Shown: positions 8,976 to 17,110 of the stretch, in pieces
Position numbering within the stretch: position 1 is the stretch's first letter
Layout: every line of letters starts with the position of its first letter
Assembly (NCBI RefSeq): GCF_013337765.1
Contig: NZ_VBSB01000003.1
Span: forward strand, 248,001-312,000
Origin: Mycolicibacterium sphagni
Lineage (GTDB): Bacteria > Actinomycetota > Actinomycetes > Mycobacteriales > Mycobacteriaceae
Length of the DNA: 64,000 bases
Direction: 5' to 3'
Notes under the pieces: model-generated
Database searches by the model: none
What the model was told of the DNA's origin: nothing
What the model saw: only the letters and a program-made list of their open reading frames with translations
Translations under genes and position numbers: made by a program

Positions 8976-10158
8976 CCATGTCCAGGATTTCAGGACTCAG
9001 CATCGCGCCCGCGTACTCGACCCAGCACCAGCTGCGCGCGGGATGCCTTGCGTCGGAACTGCTGGTGAGCCGCCCGAAGTAATGCACGTAGCTGCCGGCG
9101 GTGTCGAAGGTGAATGCGTAGGAATCGGCGCCGATCACAGTGTCCAGCGCTGTGAGCTTTCCTGCGGCGTTGAAGGTGGGCGTGGCCACGATGTCGTTGT
9201 GCGCGGTCGTCACTCCGGCCTTGAGTTGGTATCCGGGACCGAACGGCACGCCGTCGCGACCCTGCCAGAAGGAACCCCCGCCCCTCTCGCCGTCGGGGTA
9301 TTCATGCAGCCAGGACACCCACATCCCCTGCAGCTGGCGGGCAATCGGCAATTCCGGGTACACCTTGCCCCCGGGGCCGTAGGCATAGTCCTGATGCAGA
9401 TAGCCCGATACTGCCACGCCGTCGATCGTCCCGGTGGCGGCCAGTAGCTCGTGACGGTAGTAGGCCTGGTCGTCGATCCCGGCCTGTTCCGGAACGTGGA
9501 CGGTGAAGATGTCGGTGACTCCGGTGCCGTGAATCTCAAATCGGCCGCTCGCGTCGTGCCAGTGGAATCCTGCTGTGTCACGCTCGATACGGCCACTCGG
9601 ATACGTCAGCACCACGTTATCGGCGTCCAGCGAGATCCAGTCGTGCACCTTGATGAAGGACCGTTCGGAGGCGACCACGTACTCAGAGAATGTGCCGACC
9701 TGCATGAGCGCCATCAGGTCTTGGTCGCCCAAATGACGCCGGGGCGTGTCGTCGGTGATCATGTTCTTGCTGAACACCCGCCCGCCGACATCGCACAGAT
9801 AGCTCGCGCCGGTAGCGCACCATCGACAGTCGCCGCAGGACGGGATGAACGACACCGCGACGTGGTCGCCCGGCTGCAACGTGGTGACCCCAGGCCCGAT
9901 CTCGTGCACGATTCCCGCGCCTTCGTGCCCACCGAGCAGCGGAAACCATTCGGGCAGAGGCATTCCGGCGGCTTCGATCAGTGCGACCAGGTTCTCGTCG
10001 GGAACGCTGTCTTCGGTGGCGAAGTGATCGTCGGAGTGGCAGATGCCCGCGACGCTCATCTTGACCAGCACCTCGCCCGCTCGGGGCGGGTCGAGCTCAA
10101 TGGTTTCGATCTGCCAGTCCTGGCCCACGCCGTGCAGCACTGCCGCTTGCGATTTCAT
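8941..10158 (-). CDS. chimera: zinc alcohol dehydrogenase N-terminus joined to an unrelated domain
   Basis: A 405-residue frame. Residues 1 to about 178 match the catalytic domain of NDMA/mycothiol-type zinc alcohol dehydrogenases: catalytic-zinc residues C40 (ICHSD) and H78 (GGHEG), and structural-zinc cysteines C108, C111, C114 and C122. After GTFSEYVVASERSFIK the expected NAD-binding Rossmann domain is missing. Residues about 180-405 instead belong to something else: a beta-rich, Trp/Tyr/Gly-rich domain (QLQGMWVSWLHEY, SFWQGRDGVPF) that vaguely suggests a lipocalin-like fold. I chose the ATG at 10158, which has GGGAG upstream. Without a cofactor domain it should not be an active dehydrogenase. 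A deletion that fused two genes in frame explains it best. Confidence 0.7.
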   Translation of the reverse strand: MKSQAAVLHGVGQDWQIETIELDPPRAGEVLVKMSVAGICHSDDHFATEDSVPDENLVALIEAAGMPLPEWFPLLGGHEGAGIVHEIGPGVTTLQPGDHVAVSFIPSCGDCRWCATGASYLCDVGGRVFSKNMITDDTPRRHLGDQDLMALMQVGTFSEYVVASERSFIKVHDWISLDADNVVLTYPSGRIERDTAGFHWHDASGRFEIHGTGVTDIFTVHVPEQAGIDDQAYYRHELLAATGTIDGVAVSGYLHQDYAYGPGGKVYPELPIARQLQGMWVSWLHEYPDGERGGGSFWQGRDGVPFGPGYQLKAGVTTAHNDIVATPTFNAAGKLTALDTVIGADSYAFTFDTAGSYVHYFGRLTSSSDARHPARSWCWVEYAGAMLSPEILDMVMQQYRLARGR

Positions 10159-10205
10159 CGATGGGCACTCCCTGGTATCGAGGCGAGCGACTTCGCACAT
10201 TTAAT

Positions 10206-10215
10206 CCTCTAGAGG
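10206..10215. promoter_or_regulatory. short palindrome between the chimera gene and the FadR-type regulator
   Basis: CCTCTAGAGG is a perfect 10-base palindrome in the 101-base divergent region, 45 bases from the regulator start and 48 from the dehydrogenase chimera. Position and size fit an operator for the adjacent GntR/FCD protein. It is short enough to occur by chance. Confidence 0.35.
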
Positions 10216-10259
10216 TATCTTTGTAGAGATCCGCGTTGACCGTCGACCAAGGGGGCCAC

Positions 10260-11003
10260 ATGCCGGCGGGTACGTCCTCGGGCAAGCCGAAGCAGGTCGC
10301 CGACGAACTGCGCGGTTTGATCATTTCCGGCGACCTCGACGAGGGTGACCTGCTGGGCACCGAGGCCGAGTTGATCGAGCGGTTCGATGTGTCCAGGCCG
10401 TCGCTGCGAGAGTCGTTGCGGATCCTGGAGGCCGAAGGTTTGATCTCCGTCGTTCGCGGCGCGCAGGGTGGTGTCGTCGTGCACAGGCCTAATCAGCGCG
10501 TGACCGCCCGCGCGGCGGCGCTGGTGCTGCAATCACGCAGTGTCTCGCTGGCCGACGTATTCGAGGCCAGTGCGGTGATCGAGCCCGCCGCAACCCGGAT
10601 GGTGGCCGCATCGCGCGGGCACCAGCGCGCTGCCGAGCAGCTGCGCGACCTGGTGACCGAGATGAAGAGCACGGTGGATGATCCGATGACCTGCACCAGC
10701 GTCATGGTTCGCTTCCACAGCGACATCGTCCAATTGGCCGGCAATCAGACGCTCATCCTGATTTGCGAGATGATCAACGAAGTCATCGTCCGCGCGGTGG
10801 CCGATGCGCTGACCCGCAGTCGTGACGAGCCGATCTCCTCGCGGCGGCGCACGATCCGCTCGTTCGAGCAACTCGTCGACCTGATCGCCGCAGGCGATGC
10901 CGAAGGGGCGCAAGAGCATTGCGCCGCTCATATGGCGCGCCTGCGCCAGACGCTATTGGGAGACTTCGCGAGTTCGATGGTCGACGGTGCGCATCACCGG
11001 TGA
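10260..11003 (+). CDS. GntR family regulator, FadR/FCD subgroup
   Basis: A 247-residue regulator. The winged helix (about 8-75) contains KQVADELRGLIISGDL and SRPSLRESLRILEAEGLI. The FCD ligand domain (about 90-230) shows the helical core with metal-type His positions in RFHSDIVQLAGN and late AHMARLRQTL. FCD regulators bind small carboxylates and usually repress a neighbouring catabolic gene. I chose the ATG at 10260 because AAGGGGG precedes it; the TTG at 10236 is in frame but has no such site. It is divergent from the dehydrogenase chimera and convergent with the aldehyde dehydrogenase. Confidence 0.85.
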   Translation: MPAGTSSGKPKQVADELRGLIISGDLDEGDLLGTEAELIERFDVSRPSLRESLRILEAEGLISVVRGAQGGVVVHRPNQRVTARAAALVLQSRSVSLADVFEASAVIEPAATRMVAASRGHQRAAEQLRDLVTEMKSTVDDPMTCTSVMVRFHSDIVQLAGNQTLILICEMINEVIVRAVADALTRSRDEPISSRRRTIRSFEQLVDLIAAGDAEGAQEHCAAHMARLRQTLLGDFASSMVDGAHHR

Positions 11004-11020
11004 ACGCCCCTCACCGAGAT

Positions 11021-11065
11021 CGACGTTTTGCCGGTTTCTACTCGCACTCTTGCGGCGAAATGTCG
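11021..11065 (+). terminator. hairpin after the FadR-type regulator
   Basis: Arms at 11021-11033 and 11053-11065 (CGACGTTTTGCCG and CGGCGAAATGTCG) pair over 13 positions in the plus-strand RNA, two of them as G-U pairs, so the structure favours that strand. It lies between convergent genes. Confidence 0.5.
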
Positions 11066-11087
11066 GTTTGGGCGAAAGGGGAGGGGC

Positions 11088-12521
11088 TCAGCCCGTATAA
11101 GCCATCACATGCTTGATGCGGGTGTAGTCCTCGAAGCCGTACATCGACAGATCCTTGCCGTGCCCTGAGGCCTTGTAGCCGCCGTGCGGCATCTCGGCGA
11201 CCAGCGGGATGTGGGTGTTGATCCACACGCAGCCGAAGTCCAGGGCATTCGACACCCGGATTGCGCGCGAGACGTCCTTGGTCCACACCGAGGACGCCAG
11301 CCCGTACTCGGTGCCGTTGGCCCAGCGGATGGCCTCGTCCTCGTCGGCGAACGACTGCACGGTGATGACCGGGCCGAAGATTTCCTCCTGGACCTGACGG
11401 TCGTCCTGGCGCAGGCCGCCGATCACCGTCGGCTCGACGTAGAAACCCTTGTCGCCCTGGCGATTTCCACCCGCGGCGACCGTCGCGTGCGATGGCACGT
11501 CGGCCAGAAAGCCGAGCACCCGGTCGAGCTGGTTGGGGTTGTTGACCGGCGGCACCCAGGCGTCCTCGTCATCGGCCGGGCGCCCGAAGGTGGTGGCCGC
11601 GCCCCTGGCCTGTTCGGCCAGTGCGGCGGTCAGCTCTTCGGCGACGCCGGCGCGGGCCAGCACCCGGGTGGCCGCGGTGCAGTCCTGCCCGGCGTTGAAG
11701 TAGCCGGCGGTCGCGATTCCCTCTGCGGCGGTGGCGATATCGGCATCGTCGAACACGATGACCGGCGCCTTACCACCCAGCTCGAGGTGGGTGCGCTTGA
11801 GATGCCCTCCGGCGCTGACTGCGACCGCGCGACCGGCCGCGATCGATCCGGTGATCGACACCATCTGCGGGGTCGGATGCGCGACGACGGCAGCGCCGGT
11901 CACCCGGTCGCCGCACACCACGTTGAGCACCCCGGGCCCGAAGTGTTTGGCGGCGATCTCGGCCAGCATCACGGTGGTCACCGGCGTGGTGTCACTGGGC
12001 TTGAGCACGACGGTATTGCCCGCGGCGATGGCCGGGCAGAACTTCCAGATCGCCATCATCATCGGGTAATTCCACGGGGCGACCTGACCGATCACCCCGA
12101 CCGGCTCGCGGCGGATCCACGAGGTGTGGTCAGCCAGGTATTCACCGGCCGACTTGCCTTCCAAAATCCTTGCCGCACCGGCGAAGAACCGGATCTGGTC
12201 GACCATCGGAGGGATCTCCTCGGCCGCCGTCACGTGGTTGGGCTTGCCGGTATTGCGACCCTCGGCGGCAATGAGCGCCTCCGCATTCTTTTCAACGGCA
12301 TCAGCGAAACCCAGCAGCGCCTTCTGCCGGTGCGACGGTGTGGTGCGCTTCCAGTCGGCGAACGCCGCGGCTGCGGCTCCATAGGCGTTGTCGATGTCCT
12401 GCTCGTTGGAAATCGGTGCGGTGCCGTACTTTTCGCCGGTCGAGGGATCGACGATCGGCATGGTGCCGCCGCTGACCGAGTCGACGAGCTCGCCGTTGAT
12501 GAAGTTCTTGACGGTGGTCAT
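11088..12521 (-). CDS. aldehyde dehydrogenase (4-aminobutyraldehyde or succinate-semialdehyde type)
   Basis: A 477-residue NAD(P)-dependent aldehyde dehydrogenase. It has the cofactor-site segment VAPWNYPMMM, the general-base motif LELGGKAP and the nucleophile C281 in GQDCTAATR. Length and motifs match the aminobutyraldehyde/betaine aldehyde group. It begins 11 bases after gabT on the same strand, so the pair is an operon. Together they could oxidise 4-aminobutyraldehyde to GABA and deaminate it, or finish GABA degradation to succinate. The context supports the GABA/putrescine pathway; the exact aldehyde is an inference. Confidence 0.88.
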   Translation of the reverse strand: MTTVKNFINGELVDSVSGGTMPIVDPSTGEKYGTAPISNEQDIDNAYGAAAAAFADWKRTTPSHRQKALLGFADAVEKNAEALIAAEGRNTGKPNHVTAAEEIPPMVDQIRFFAGAARILEGKSAGEYLADHTSWIRREPVGVIGQVAPWNYPMMMAIWKFCPAIAAGNTVVLKPSDTTPVTTVMLAEIAAKHFGPGVLNVVCGDRVTGAAVVAHPTPQMVSITGSIAAGRAVAVSAGGHLKRTHLELGGKAPVIVFDDADIATAAEGIATAGYFNAGQDCTAATRVLARAGVAEELTAALAEQARGAATTFGRPADDEDAWVPPVNNPNQLDRVLGFLADVPSHATVAAGGNRQGDKGFYVEPTVIGGLRQDDRQVQEEIFGPVITVQSFADEDEAIRWANGTEYGLASSVWTKDVSRAIRVSNALDFGCVWINTHIPLVAEMPHGGYKASGHGKDLSMYGFEDYTRIKHVMAYTG

Positions 12522-12532
12522 CGCGGTCCGCC

Positions 12533-13873
12533 TCAGAGATCGGCGAGGATCGCGGCCAGCACTCCGAGCCCTTCGAGCAGCAGCTCGTCGCTGATCGTCA
12601 ACGGCGGCAGGAAGCGCAGCACGTTGCCGAAGGTGCCACAGGTCAGCACCAGCACGCCCTGGGCGTGCGCCTTGGCCGCCAGGTTCTTGGTGAGGTCCGG
12701 ATCCGGTTCGCCGGTACCGGATTTCACGAGTTCGACGGCGATCATCGCGCCGCGGCCGCGGACGTCACCGATCCGGTCGTCGTCGGCCTGGATCCGGCCG
12801 AGCTTGTCCTTCATCACCGCTTCGATCTGCTTGGCGCGCGCCACCAGCCCGTCGAGCTCGATGGTCTCGATCGTGGCCAGTGCGGCCGCGCAGGCCACCG
12901 GGTTACCGCCGTACGTGCCGCCGAGGCCGCTGACGTGTGGTGCGTCCATGACTTCGGCGCGGCCGGTCACCGCCGCCAGCGGCAGGCCATCGGCAATGCC
13001 CTTGGCGGTCACGATCAGGTCCGGCTCGATGCCTTCGTCTTCGCAGGCGAACATCGCGCCGGTCCGAGCGAAACCGGTCTGCACCTCGTCGGCGATGAAC
13101 ACGACGTTGTTATCGGAGCACCAGGCCCGCAGCGCGGGCAGGAACCCGGGCGCGGGGACGATGAAGCCGCCCTCGCCCTGGATCGGCTCGATGACAACGG
13201 CGGCCAGGTTCGCCGCCCCGATCTGCTTGTCGATCACGGTCAGCGCCCGCTCGGCGGCCAACTCGCCGTCGGTGGCCCACTCCTTGTCGATCAGGCCGTC
13301 GCGATAGGGGTAGGACATCGGGGCGCGGTAGACCTCCGGCGCGAACGGGCCGAAGCCGCTCTTGTAGGGCATCGACTTCGCGGTCAGCGCCATCGTCAGG
13401 TTGGTGCGCCCGTGATAGGCGTGATCGAAGGCCACCACCGCGGTCTTGCGGGTGTAGGCGCGCGCGATCTTGATCGCGTTCTCCACCGCTTCGGCACCGG
13501 AGTTGAACAGCGCTGAACGCTTCTCATACGAGCCGGGGGTGAGGCGGTTGAGGTGCTCGGCGACGGCGATGTACTCCTCGTACGGCGTGACCATGAAGCA
13601 GGTGTGGGTGAAGTCGGCGACCTGCGCGCGCACGGCCTCGACCACCCGCGGCGAGGAGTTGCCGATCGTCGTGACGGCGATCCCGGAACCCAGATCGATC
13701 AGCCGGTTGCCGTCGACGTCCTCGATGATCCCGCCGCCGGCGCGCGCGGCATAGATCGGCATCGTGACGCCGACCCCGTGCGACACCGCGGCGACCCGGC
13801 GTTTGGACAACTCGAGGGATGCGGGGCCGGGGATGTCGGTGACGAGTTTGCGGCTCTGCTCGAGGGTGGTCAC
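12533..13873 (-). CDS. gabT: 4-aminobutyrate aminotransferase
   Basis: A 446-residue class-III PLP aminotransferase that moves the amino group of GABA to 2-oxoglutarate, giving succinate semialdehyde. The PLP phosphate site (FNSGAEAVENAIK), the cofactor aspartate motif (FIADEVQTGFARTG) and the Schiff-base lysine K291 (TAKGIADGLPL) are all visible. The GTG at 13873 has AGGAG eight bases upstream and is preferred to the longer frame starting at 13900. As I recall, M. tuberculosis Rv2589 (gabT) sits in the same place next to yajC-secD-secF. It is co-transcribed with the aldehyde dehydrogenase. Confidence 0.93.
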   Translation of the reverse strand: MTTLEQSRKLVTDIPGPASLELSKRRVAAVSHGVGVTMPIYAARAGGGIIEDVDGNRLIDLGSGIAVTTIGNSSPRVVEAVRAQVADFTHTCFMVTPYEEYIAVAEHLNRLTPGSYEKRSALFNSGAEAVENAIKIARAYTRKTAVVAFDHAYHGRTNLTMALTAKSMPYKSGFGPFAPEVYRAPMSYPYRDGLIDKEWATDGELAAERALTVIDKQIGAANLAAVVIEPIQGEGGFIVPAPGFLPALRAWCSDNNVVFIADEVQTGFARTGAMFACEDEGIEPDLIVTAKGIADGLPLAAVTGRAEVMDAPHVSGLGGTYGGNPVACAAALATIETIELDGLVARAKQIEAVMKDKLGRIQADDDRIGDVRGRGAMIAVELVKSGTGEPDPDLTKNLAAKAHAQGVLVLTCGTFGNVLRFLPPLTISDELLLEGLGVLAAILADL

Positions 13874-13981
13874 TTCTGTTCTCCTAGACGAAGGTGGCAC
13901 GAACGCGGCGGGCCATCCGAGCCTAGTCGGGCGACGGCGCGACGCAACGGAAAACCCGGTTCGAGGGCGGTATTAATAGTG

Positions 13982-14017
13982 GATTACGTCGTCAAGAGAG
14001 GCAAATTCGACGTAATC
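13982..14017. promoter_or_regulatory. inverted repeat upstream of the gabT operon
   Basis: Perfect 10-base arms GATTACGTCG (13982-13991) and CGACGTAATC (14008-14017) are separated by 16 bases, 109-144 bases upstream of the gabT start and 10 bases after the nitroreductase stop. It could be a regulator site for gabT, a terminator for the nitroreductase, or both. The AT-rich arm ends and the lack of a U-tract lean towards a regulator site. Confidence 0.45.
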
Positions 14018-14026
14018 GGTTGGTGT

Positions 14027-14719
14027 CTAACCGGCGTCGGGCGAGAACGGCGCGCCGTCGATCCGGTCGACGGTCGTGAAGGATGCGACGGGTTGTCGGG
14101 TGAGCCTGCGGGGCTGGCGAACCGGGTGGCCGAGCGCGATCACCGCTGCCAACACCAACGGATCGTCGGCGCCCAGAAGCTGCTTCACCTCGTCCTCGGC
14201 CCGGATCAGCATGGTCGTCAGGACGCCGCCGAGGCCTTCGGCCCGCGCGGCCAGCAGGATGCTCCACGCGAATGGGTAGACCGACGCGCCGCCGGCCAGC
14301 GAGTAGCGGTCGAGGTCGCGATCCACGGCGGCGAGTTGGGACAGATCGGCGAAGATCGCCAGCAACACCGGGACTTCGTCGAGGTGCGCGGCCATTCCGC
14401 CGACCGCCGTATCGGCTCCCGGCCGGGTCTCCGCAGCCAGCGCGGCCGCCTCCGCGTCGCGGTCGTTGACCGGCGACCACGGCCGCAGCCCGGCCGCTGT
14501 CAACGTCAGATAGTCCACCCAGGGTGTCAGATAGAGGTCACGCAGGCGGGTCCGAATCGCGCGGTCCTTGACCACCACCACCCGCCAGGCCTGCGCGTTG
14601 GCGCCGCTGGGGGCGAAACGCGCGGTGTCCAGGATGCGCGCCAGCACGGCGTCGTCGACGGGCTCATCGGTGAACTCGCGCACCGAGCCGGTGCTGCGCA
14701 ACGTGTCGATCAGGTCCAT
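14027..14719 (-). CDS. nitroreductase family flavoprotein
   Basis: A 230-residue FMN-dependent nitroreductase-like protein. The N-terminal FMN-binding segment STGSVREFTDEPV, the APSGANAQAWRVVVV motif and the C-terminal ALGHPVRQPRRL segment (family AlGyP-type) define the fold. Such enzymes use NAD(P)H to reduce nitro groups, quinones or enals; the physiological substrate is unknown. I chose the ATG at 14719 because GGAAG precedes it; 14734 and 14761 are alternatives without a good site. It is transcribed divergently from yajC. Confidence 0.85.
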   Translation of the reverse strand: MDLIDTLRSTGSVREFTDEPVDDAVLARILDTARFAPSGANAQAWRVVVVKDRAIRTRLRDLYLTPWVDYLTLTAAGLRPWSPVNDRDAEAAALAAETRPGADTAVGGMAAHLDEVPVLLAIFADLSQLAAVDRDLDRYSLAGGASVYPFAWSILLAARAEGLGGVLTTMLIRAEDEVKQLLGADDPLVLAAVIALGHPVRQPRRLTRQPVASFTTVDRIDGAPFSPDAG

Positions 14720-14850
14720 CTGACCATCTTCCATCGACGGTGCCGGTCGGAGCCGAACCAAGACAATGGCAGACTGGGCAGCTATGAAGCGCGTGACCGG
14801 ATGGTCGCGGAGCGCTGACCCAGCACCCGATACGAAAGAATCGTGCCGCC

Positions 14851-15195
14851 ATGGACCTGCTCGTCTTCCTGCCCCTGATCGTCATCATGGGCGCATTCAT
14901 GTATTTCGCCTCCCGGCGCCAGCGCAAGGCCATGCAGGCCACGATCGACCTGCATGAGTCCCTCGCTGTCGGCGACGAGGTGACCACCACCTCCGGTCTG
15001 CACGCCACCATCACCGCGATCACGGACGACACGGTTGACCTCGAAATCGCCCCCGGCGTCGTGACCACCTGGCTGAAGCTGGCGGTCCGCGAGCGCATCG
15101 TGCCCGACGTGGCCGACGATGAAGCGGCCGATGACGTGGAGTCCGGAGCCACCGAAATCACCGGCAGCGACGCGGACCGACTCACCAAAGACTGA
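14851..15195 (+). CDS. yajC: Sec translocon accessory protein YajC
   Basis: A 114-residue single-pass protein with one N-terminal membrane helix (about 3-21), a basic stretch (RRQRKAM), a soluble YajC domain with VGDEVTTTSGL, and an acidic C-terminus. It associates with SecDF at the translocon. Gene order yajC-secD-secF and size agree with the mycobacterial operon. Confidence 0.93.
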   Translation: MDLLVFLPLIVIMGAFMYFASRRQRKAMQATIDLHESLAVGDEVTTTSGLHATITAITDDTVDLEIAPGVVTTWLKLAVRERIVPDVADDEAADDVESGATEITGSDADRLTKD

Positions 15196-15270
15196 TCGCC
15201 AGGCACACCACGTACCCTCTAGCGGGAGCTCAGAGGACCGCTAAGCGAGAAAGCTAGGAGAGACAACAAC

Positions 15271-17106
15271 GTGGCATCGTCTTCGGCGCCGGTGCATCCC
15301 TACCGCTGGCTGGCGCTGTTCCTGGTCCTGCTGATCGGGGTCTACCTACTTGTCTTCCTCACCGGAGACAAGAAATCGAGCCCCAAGCTGGGCATCGACC
15401 TGCAGGGCGGCACCCGCGTCACGCTGACCGCGCGCACTCCGGACGGCTCCAAGCCCACCCGTGATGCGCTGAACCAGGCGCAACAGATCATCGGCGCCCG
15501 CGTCAACGGTCTCGGCGTGTCCGGCTCCGAGGTCGTCATCGACGGCGACAACCTCGTCATCACCGTTCCCGGCAACGACGGCAACGAGGCGCGCAACCTC
15601 GGCCAGACCGCCCGGCTGTTCATCCGCCCGGTGATCGGCCAGCCGATCCCGATCGACGCCATCAAACAGCAGATGCAGGCCGCGGGGGTCAGTGGCGCGG
15701 CGCAACCCGGGACACCCGCACCCGGCGGCGCACCACCCCCCGGGGCGCCCGCGCCCGGGGGAGCACCGGCACCCGCGCCTGGCGCGCCGCCAGCTGCACC
15801 CGAGCCCGCCAATCCCGCGGCTCCGGCGCCGCAGCCGCGGCCGTACCCGGCCGAACCGGCACCGACCCCGGCACCCGCGCCCGCTCCCGGGCAGCCGGCA
15901 CCGCCGACCGCAGCCCCGGCTGCCGGCGCACCTGCACCTGGAGCGCCCGCGCCAGGCCAGCCCGCGCCGCCGCCGGACCCGCGTAAGGACCTGGCCGCGC
16001 GCATCAAGTTCGAGAAGGAACTGCGCCAGAGCACCAACCAGAACCTGCTGCTGATCGCTGTGCAGTACATGGCGGGCAAGTGCGACCAGCCGGACATCCT
16101 GGCCGGCAACGACGACCCGAACCTGCCGCTGGTCGCGTGCTCGGAGGACCACAAGTACATCTACGTACTGGACAAGTCGATCATCAGCGGCGACCAGATC
16201 AAGGACGCCACGTCCGGGCTGGACAACCAGAGCGGCGCCTATGTCGTCGACCTGACGTTCAAGGACGAGGCCGCCACCACCTGGGCCGACTTCACCGCCG
16301 CCAACATCGGCACGCAGACGGCGTTCACGCTCGACTCCGAGGTGGTCAGTGCCCCGCAGATCCGGGAGGCCATTCCCGGCGGGCGCACCCAGATCAGTGG
16401 CGGCAATCCGCCGTTCACCGCCGACAGCGCCAAACAGCTGGCCAACGTCCTGAAGTACGGGTCGCTGCCGCTGTCGTTTGAATCGTCAGAGGCCGAAACC
16501 GTCTCGGCGACACTGGGATTGGCATCGCTTAGGGCGGGTCTTGTCGCGGGTGCCATCGGGTTGGCGCTGGTGTTGTTGTACTCGCTGCTCTACTACCGCG
16601 TGCTGGGCCTGTTGACCGCGCTGTCGCTGGTGGCTTCCGGCGCCATGGTGTTCGGCATCCTGGTGCTGCTGGGCAGATACATCAACTACACCCTCGACCT
16701 GGCCGGTATCGCCGGTCTGATCATCGGTATCGGCACTACTGCCGACTCGTTCGTCGTGTTCTTCGAACGCATCAAAGACGAGATACGCGAGGGCCGTTCG
16801 TTCCGGTCGGCGGTACCACGCGGTTGGGCGCGGGCCCGTAAGACGATTCTGTCCGGCAACGCGGTGACGTTCCTGGCCGCCGCGGTGCTGTACTTCCTCG
16901 CCGTCGGCCAGGTGAAGGGCTTCGCGTTCACCCTCGGCCTGACGACGATCCTCGACGTCGTGGTGGTGTTCCTGGTGACCTGGCCGCTGGTCTACCTGGC
17001 ATCGAAGTCGCCGACCATGGCCAAACCGGCGTTCAACGGTCTCGGCGCGGTGCAGCAGATCGCCAGGGAACGCCGAGCGGCCGCAACAGCGACAGGACGG
17101 GGGTAA
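15271..17106 (+). CDS. secD: protein translocase subunit SecD
   Basis: A 611-residue RND-type translocon motor subunit that uses the proton gradient to help pull exported proteins across the membrane. It has an N-terminal helix (about 9-29), the SecD signature [13 protein letters not shown], the periplasmic P1 domain, and five C-terminal helices starting near residue 420 with [29 protein letters not shown] Pro/Ala/Gly-rich insert of about 90 residues (roughly 146-236) interrupts P1. The GTG start has AGGAGAG upstream. It is followed by secF after 4 bases. Confidence 0.95.
   Translation: MASSSAPVHPYRWLALFLVLLIGVYLLVFLTGDKKSSPKLGIDLQGGTRVTLTARTPDGSKPTRDALNQAQQIIGARVNGLGVSGSEVVIDGDNLVITVPGNDGNEARNLGQTARLFIRPVIGQPIPIDAIKQQMQAAGVSGAAQPGTPAPGGAPPPGAPAPGGAPAPAPGAPPAAPEPANPAAPAPQPRPYPAEPAPTPAPAPAPGQPAPPTAAPAAGAPAPGAPAPGQPAPPPDPRKDLAARIKFEKELRQSTNQNLLLIAVQYMAGKCDQPDILAGNDDPNLPLVACSEDHKYIYVLDKSIISGDQIKDATSGLDNQSGAYVVDLTFKDEAATTWADFTAANIGTQTAFTLDSEVVSAPQIREAIPGGRTQISGGNPPFTADSAKQLANVLKYGSLPLSFESSEAETVSATLGLASLRAGLVAGAIGLALVLLYSLLYYRVLGLLTALSLVASGAMVFGILVLLGRYINYTLDLAGIAGLIIGIGTTADSFVVFFERIKDEIREGRSFRSAVPRGWARARKTILSGNAVTFLAAAVLYFLAVGQVKGFAFTLGLTTILDVVVVFLVTWPLVYLASKSPTMAKPAFNGLGAVQQIARERRAAATATGRG
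15700..15975 (+). repeat. Pro/Ala/Gly-rich low-complexity tract inside secD
   Basis: About 275 bases of degenerate repeats encode motifs such as PGAPAPG and PAPAPAPG within the periplasmic P1 domain. It is a likely flexible linker or cell-wall-spanning arm and is prone to length change. Confidence 0.7.
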
Positions 17107-17110
17107 CGGC

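Noticed and set aside
11006..11087. GCCCCTC and GAGGGGC as a long-range inverted repeat
   Set aside because: The arms are only 7 bases and the spacer is 68 bases. The hairpin at 11021-11065 within it is the better structure.
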